Source: Clostridia bacterium | GTDB taxonomy: Bacteria; Bacillota_A; Clostridia; Christensenellales; Aristaeellaceae | Assembly (NCBI GenBank): GCA_017412025.1 | Contig: JAFQOY010000129.1 | Coordinates: 1 to 26,479 of the forward strand | Reading direction: 5' to 3' | Length of the DNA: 26,479 nucleotides | In this document: positions 22,881-26,479 of the stretch, in pieces | Layout of the letters: every line of letters begins with the position of its first letter | How positions within the stretch are numbered: position 1 is the first letter of the stretch | Notes under the pieces: model-generated | Seen by the model: only the letters and a program-made list of their open reading frames with translations | Told to the model about the DNA's origin: nothing | The model's database searches: none | Program-made: the position numbers and the translations under genes

Positions 22881-24302
22881 ATGAATAAGCAGTCTGTTCG
22901 CGATCTCCGCTCAACGGTCGTTGGTGACCGGGCGTTTTACCGTGAAGTGATTTCGATTGTTCTGCCGATCATTATACAGAATACGGTTTCAAACGTCGTA
23001 AGCCTGCTGGACAACGTGATGGTCGGCAGGGTGGGTACGCTCGAAATGTCGGCTGTGGCGATTGCCAATCAGCTGTTCTTTGTGTTTTATCTGTGCATAT
23101 TCGGCGGTTTGGCCGGAGCGGGCATTTTTGCGACGCAGTATGCCGGAGCAAGAGACGAGGAGGGCGTCAGGCATTGCTTCAGAATCAAATGGATGATTGC
23201 TGCTGCGATGCTGCTTTGTGCTTTCGCTGTGTTCCTGCTTTTGCCGCGTCAGCTGCTGAGCATGTATCTTGCAGAGGGTACCGGCGCATCCGATGCGGAG
23301 TTGACGCTTGGCTTCGGGCTTGAATACATCCGAATCATGCTGGTTGGTCTCGTTCCCTTTGCGATTGCGCAGATTTATGCCAGCACGCTTCGCGAGGTCG
23401 GTGAAACGAAACTGCCGATGGTCGCCAGCATTGTGGCGATTCTGGTCAATCTGGTTTTCAATTATCTGCTCATCTTTGGTCGATTCGGGTTCCCGAAGCT
23501 TGGCGTTGCGGGCGCTGCGATCGCAACTGTCCTTTCCAGATATGTGGAAACGGCGATCATCATGGTCTATACGCATGCCCGCGCGGATCATTTTGCATTT
23601 ATCCGCGGCGCGTATCGAAGCCTGTTTGTTCCGGCGCATTTGCTTGGCGACGTATTCAGGCGCGGTATGCCGCTGTTGGTCAACGAATTCTTCTGGTCCT
23701 CGGGCATGGCCGTTCTGCTTCAGTGTTATTCCGTCCGCGGCCTGGACGTCGTGGCTGCGTGCAACATCGCCTCCACGGTCAGTAATCTGTTCAAGGTTGT
23801 TTTCCTGTCCATGGGCAATGCCGTTGCGATCATGGTCGGTCAGGCGCTCGGCGCAAACGAGATCGACAGGGCAAAGAAAACCGCATGGAGGTTGATGGCT
23901 CTGTCTGTCGCTTCCAATCTGCTGATGAGCATGCTGCTTTTTGCGCTCTCTCCGGTTATTCCGCAGATCTACAATACGCAGGCGCATGTGCGTGAAATTG
24001 CTATGAAGATGCTTTGGGTTGTAGCCTTGATGATGCCGGTGTATGCTTTTGCGCACTGCTGCTACTTTACGCTCCGTTCCGGCGGAAAGACGGTGATGAC
24101 CTTCATCTTTGACAGCGGTTTTACCTGGGGCGTCTGCGTACCGGTTGCTTATCTGCTTGCCAATGCGACGGCGATGCCCATTGTACCGATGTACCTGGCT
24201 GTTCAGATGCTGGAACTGCTGAAGGTGATCATTGGTTTTGTGTTGGTTAAAAAGGGCGTCTGGATCCATAATATTATACAGAATGCACCGGCGGAGGGAT
24301 AA
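22881..24302 (+). CDS. MATE-family multidrug/cation-coupled exporter
   Basis: Integral membrane exporter, 473 residues, about 12 TM helices. The MATE pattern is visible: LPIIIQNTVSNVVSLLDNVMVGRVGTLEMSAVA in the first two helices (polytopic family signature), repeated in the second half by MPLLVNEFFWSSGMAVLLQC and MGNAVAIMVGQALGANEIDRA. The substrate is unknown. GGAGGGTAATGAT precedes the ATG. A GNAT gene follows after 8 nt in the same direction. Confidence 0.93.
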   Translation: MNKQSVRDLRSTVVGDRAFYREVISIVLPIIIQNTVSNVVSLLDNVMVGRVGTLEMSAVAIANQLFFVFYLCIFGGLAGAGIFATQYAGARDEEGVRHCFRIKWMIAAAMLLCAFAVFLLLPRQLLSMYLAEGTGASDAELTLGFGLEYIRIMLVGLVPFAIAQIYASTLREVGETKLPMVASIVAILVNLVFNYLLIFGRFGFPKLGVAGAAIATVLSRYVETAIIMVYTHARADHFAFIRGAYRSLFVPAHLLGDVFRRGMPLLVNEFFWSSGMAVLLQCYSVRGLDVVAACNIASTVSNLFKVVFLSMGNAVAIMVGQALGANEIDRAKKTAWRLMALSVASNLLMSMLLFALSPVIPQIYNTQAHVREIAMKMLWVVALMMPVYAFAHCCYFTLRSGGKTVMTFIFDSGFTWGVCVPVAYLLANATAMPIVPMYLAVQMLELLKVIIGFVLVKKGVWIHNIIQNAPAEG

Positions 24303-24310
24303 AGAGAACT

Positions 24311-24877
24311 ATGAAGCTTTCGCCGATGAATGAGGAGCAGATTAAGCGGCTCTATGAAGCTCATATGCGCAGGGACTTTCCGCCCAGCGAACTCAAATCT
24401 CTTTCGTCCATCCTGCGCATGGTCGCAGCGGGATGCTATGATGTGCTGGGCGCATACCAGGATGGCGAGCTTGCTGCGTATGCGCTGGTCTACTGTCCCA
24501 GGGGAGAGCGCTGTGTGCTTCTGGATTATCTGGCAGTGCCCCCGGAACTGAGGGGCAAGGGGATCGGGAGCGCGTTTGTCTCCGTTCTTCGCCGCTATTA
24601 CAGCAGCAGGGCGGACGTGCTTCTGATTGAATGCGAAAGACCAAAGACGGCGCCGGATGAGTCCGAAGCCAGAAACAGAATCCGGTTTTATACGCAGGCT
24701 GGCGCAAAACTGACAAGCGTGCGGATCTGGCTTTTTGAGGTGGAATACAGCATCTTGGTTCTGCCTTGCGAAAAGTACGTTCCTGAAAAGGACTGGGCTG
24801 AGCAGATGCTGTCCATGTACAGGCAGATGCTGCCAGCGGAACTCTACGCTCAATATGTCAGGCTGATCAGAGCATAA
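24311..24877 (+). CDS. GNAT-family N-acetyltransferase
   Basis: 188-residue soluble acetyltransferase. The acetyl-CoA-binding motif A is LDYLAVPPELRGKGIGSAFV (R81-G-K-G84-I-G86), followed by a beta strand DVLLIECERP and RIRFYTQAGAKL, the usual motif B. The acceptor is unknown. Just downstream of the MATE exporter (8 nt), probably cotranscribed; drug or metabolite modification is possible but not shown. Confidence 0.87.
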   Translation: MKLSPMNEEQIKRLYEAHMRRDFPPSELKSLSSILRMVAAGCYDVLGAYQDGELAAYALVYCPRGERCVLLDYLAVPPELRGKGIGSAFVSVLRRYYSSRADVLLIECERPKTAPDESEARNRIRFYTQAGAKLTSVRIWLFEVEYSILVLPCEKYVPEKDWAEQMLSMYRQMLPAELYAQYVRLIRA

Positions 24878-24897
24878 AACGCTCAATGCAATAAAAG

Positions 24898-24936
24898 AAT
24901 CCCTTCGGGCGCGCGTGCAGGGCGTCCGAAGGGATT
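24898..24936. terminator. Bidirectional terminator between the GNAT and cupin genes
   Basis: AATCCCTTCGG (24898-24908) pairs perfectly with CCGAAGGGATT (24926-24936), and the stem can extend inward through GCGC. The minus strand is followed by CTTTTATT; on the plus strand TTGTGCTTTATT follows. It lies between convergent stops. Confidence 0.82.
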
Positions 24937-24946
24937 TGTGCTTTAT

Positions 24947-25294
24947 TCAATCATCGAAGTATTCATCCGCCGGATCAAAAGCCGGAATCGGAACGTTGAC
25001 AACTTTCATTTCGCCGATTGCCCGATGCCGGCAAAGCGGACGGATGAAGATGGCGTCCATCGGCTTGACAGGGAAGCGTCCGCCGTCGAGCTCCATCAGG
25101 CCTTCTCCTTCCAGAATCAGGTAGATTTCCGTCATCTGTTTGTGATAATGCGTTCGGGAATCCTTTTTGATGTCAACCAGGTGGATAGAAGCCGTCTTTT
25201 CGGGCAGCTGTACAAAAGCCCTTTTGGAATAGCCGCAGGGGCAGGGCGTAGGGGAAATATCTGAAAAAGACGCGATTTCAAATCTCCGCTCCAT
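24947..25294 (-). CDS. Cupin-domain protein
   Basis: 115-residue single-domain cupin. Cupin motif 1 is THYHKQMTEIYLILEGEG with ligands H49, H51 and E56. Motif 2 is FPVKPMDAIFIRPLCRH with H90. An N-terminal CPCG pair (18-21) may be structural. No DNA-binding domain is visible. GGGAGTGA sits before the start and the gene begins 22 nt after clpB, so it is probably cotranscribed with the chaperone. Substrate unknown; similar small cupins are sugar isomerases or sensors. Confidence 0.85.
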   Translation of the reverse strand: MERRFEIASFSDISPTPCPCGYSKRAFVQLPEKTASIHLVDIKKDSRTHYHKQMTEIYLILEGEGLMELDGGRFPVKPMDAIFIRPLCRHRAIGEMKVVNVPIPAFDPADEYFDD

Positions 25295-25316
25295 CCAATC
25301 ACTCCCGATGCAATCT

Positions 25317-26479
25317 TTATACGACGGTCACGTCGTCCGTATATATACAGAGTTTACCATCGATATAATCAACTGTCAACGTCGTTCTGGGCAGAACGTC
25401 ATCTGCAATCAGCTTGCGCGCAATCAGCGTTTCAACTGCCCGCTGCATGAACCGCTTGAGCGGACGTGCGCCGTATACGGGATCATATCCCTGATCGACG
25501 ATGTACTGGCGCGCGCTGTCGGTCAGCTTCATGGTCAGCTGCTTGTCTCGCAGTCTGCGGTTGAGATCGCTTGTCTGCAGATCGACAATCCGATCGATCT
25601 CGCTGCGGCTCAGAGGCTTATAGAACACGATCTCGTCAAGTCTGTTCAGGAATTCGGGACGGAAATGCGTTTTGAGCATCATATCGACCTGCCTGCGGGC
25701 TTCATCCCGAATCTGGCCGTTTGCGTCGATGCCATCAAGAATGGCGCTGGAACCGAGGTTGCTTGTCAGAATGATGATGGTGTTTTTAAAGTCGACGGTT
25801 CGCCCCTGAGAATCCGTAATCCTGCCGTCGTCCAGTACCTGAAGCAGGACGTTGAATACGTCGGGATGCGCCTTTTCTACCTCGTCAAAGAGGATGACGG
25901 CATAGGGTCTGCGGCGCACAGCCTCTGTCAGCTGCCCGCCTTCGTCATAGCCCACATATCCGGGAGGCGCGCCGATCAGCCTGGAAACGCTGTGCTTTTC
26001 CATATATTCACTCATGTCGATGCGGACCATGTTCTTTTCATCGTCAAACAGCGCCTGGGCCAGCGCCTTGGCCAGTTCGGTCTTGCCAACGCCGGTCGGG
26101 CCGAGGAAGAGGAAGGAACCGATTGGCCGATTGGGGTTCTGGATGCCCGCCCGGCTGCGAAGGATGGCTTCGCAGACCTTCTGAACGGCTTCATCCTGAC
26201 CGATCACGCGCTGATGAAGCGTATCGTCAAGGTGGAGCAGCTTTTCGCGCTCGCCTTCCATAAGCTTGGAAACCGGGATGCCCGTCCATCTGGCGATGAT
26301 TCTTGCGATCTCTTCTTCGCTGACCTTATCGCGCAGCAGCGTGTTGTCGGATTTTGCTTCTTCTGCCAGCTTTTCTTGTTCCTCCAGCTCTTTCTGCAGC
26401 TGGGGCATACGGCCGTATTTGAGTTCTGCTGCCTTGTTCAGGTCATAGCGCCGTTCAGCTTCTGCGATCTCGCCGCCCA
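25317..26479 (-). CDS. clpB: ATP-dependent disaggregase ClpB, C-terminal part (5' end beyond window)
   Basis: 386 residues are visible, covering the end of the coiled-coil middle domain ([21 protein letters not shown]) and the second AAA+ domain. Walker A is GPTGVGKTE, Walker [14 protein letters not shown], and the substrate-gripping pore loop GYVGYDEGG. Sensor and arginine-finger regions are intact, and the C-terminal domain ends [20 protein letters not shown]. The middle domain before the Walker A separates ClpB from ClpC, with the NBD2 entry [29 protein letters not shown]. ClpB works with DnaK to rescue aggregated proteins after stress. Stop TAA at 25317-25319. Confidence 0.96.
   Translation of the reverse strand, partial: GGEIAEAERRYDLNKAAELKYGRMPQLQKELEEQEKLAEEAKSDNTLLRDKVSEEEIARIIARWTGIPVSKLMEGEREKLLHLDDTLHQRVIGQDEAVQKVCEAILRSRAGIQNPNRPIGSFLFLGPTGVGKTELAKALAQALFDDEKNMVRIDMSEYMEKHSVSRLIGAPPGYVGYDEGGQLTEAVRRRPYAVILFDEVEKAHPDVFNVLLQVLDDGRITDSQGRTVDFKNTIIILTSNLGSSAILDGIDANGQIRDEARRQVDMMLKTHFRPEFLNRLDEIVFYKPLSRSEIDRIVDLQTSDLNRRLRDKQLTMKLTDSARQYIVDQGYDPVYGARPLKRFMQRAVETLIARKLIADDVLPRTTLTVDYIDGKLCIYTDDVTVV

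Noticed and set aside
22989..24269. 426-codon minus-strand frame opposite the MATE gene
   Set aside because: Antisense shadow, full of His/Arg/Gln, no membrane or enzyme pattern; the MATE reading is certain.
1..26479. CRISPR array, insertion sequence, prophage, toxin-antitoxin pair, tRNA or rRNA
   Set aside because: No regularly spaced repeats, transposase, integrase, phage protein, short toxin/antitoxin pair or tRNA-like cloverleaf was found on reading both strands; a covariance scan would settle small RNAs.

Overview
The window looks like a chromosomal segment of a spore-forming Bacillota, probably a Clostridia-type gut or anaerobic lineage. The evidence is an alpha/beta-type small acid-soluble spore protein gene, a T-box methionyl-tRNA synthetase leader, a yybP-ykoY (Mn2+) riboswitch, strong AGGAGG-type ribosome binding sites and sigma-A promoters close to consensus. 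Base composition is moderately GC-rich. I see no rRNA, tRNA, CRISPR array, insertion sequence, phage gene or plasmid function. Most genes are core or housekeeping genes. No genus is assigned.

Layout. Positions 1-2.2 kb hold the 3' part of an ABC-F ATPase and a CDP-alcohol phosphatidyltransferase (PgsA family). Positions 2.3-4.4 kb (minus strand) hold asd then dapA, the entry to lysine/diaminopimelate synthesis, with a terminator-like hairpin between them and a palindrome in the asd leader. Divergent from asd, at 4.5-13.25 kb on the plus strand, runs a compact series: an M20D amidohydrolase, a DUF624-like membrane protein, a 59-residue spore protein, a SAM methyltransferase, Hsp33, and three poorly known genes (TPR protein, HEAT-like protein, zinc-ribbon/TM/TPR/chitobiase-C-like protein). 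Positions 13.27-16.34 kb hold a T-box leader, metG and tatD.

Positions 16.4-17.2 kb (minus) hold mntP under a Mn2+ riboswitch. Positions 17.2-22.3 kb (minus) hold a BMP-family (NupNOPQ-like) nucleoside/purine ABC importer: binding protein, ATPase, two permeases. The ATPase carries an in-frame amber (TAG) codon at the glutamine of its second ABC signature, with an open and well-conserved frame on both sides. Positions 22.4-24.9 kb hold a glyoxalase-fold (VOC) protein divergent from a MATE exporter, followed by a GNAT acetyltransferase. Positions 24.9-26.5 kb (minus) hold a cupin and the 3' part of clpB.

The most notable observation is the amber codon combined with the fact that none of the 24 genes whose stop is visible ends in TAG (11 TAA, 13 TGA). 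This may be a recent nonsense mutation, a sequence error, or UAG suppression/reassignment. The sequence alone cannot decide, but the test is simple. Secondary observations are a Walker A lysine-to-arginine change in the ABC-F protein, possible attenuation between asd and dapA, overlapping divergent promoters at 22.8 kb, and an uncharacterised three-gene repeat-protein cluster.
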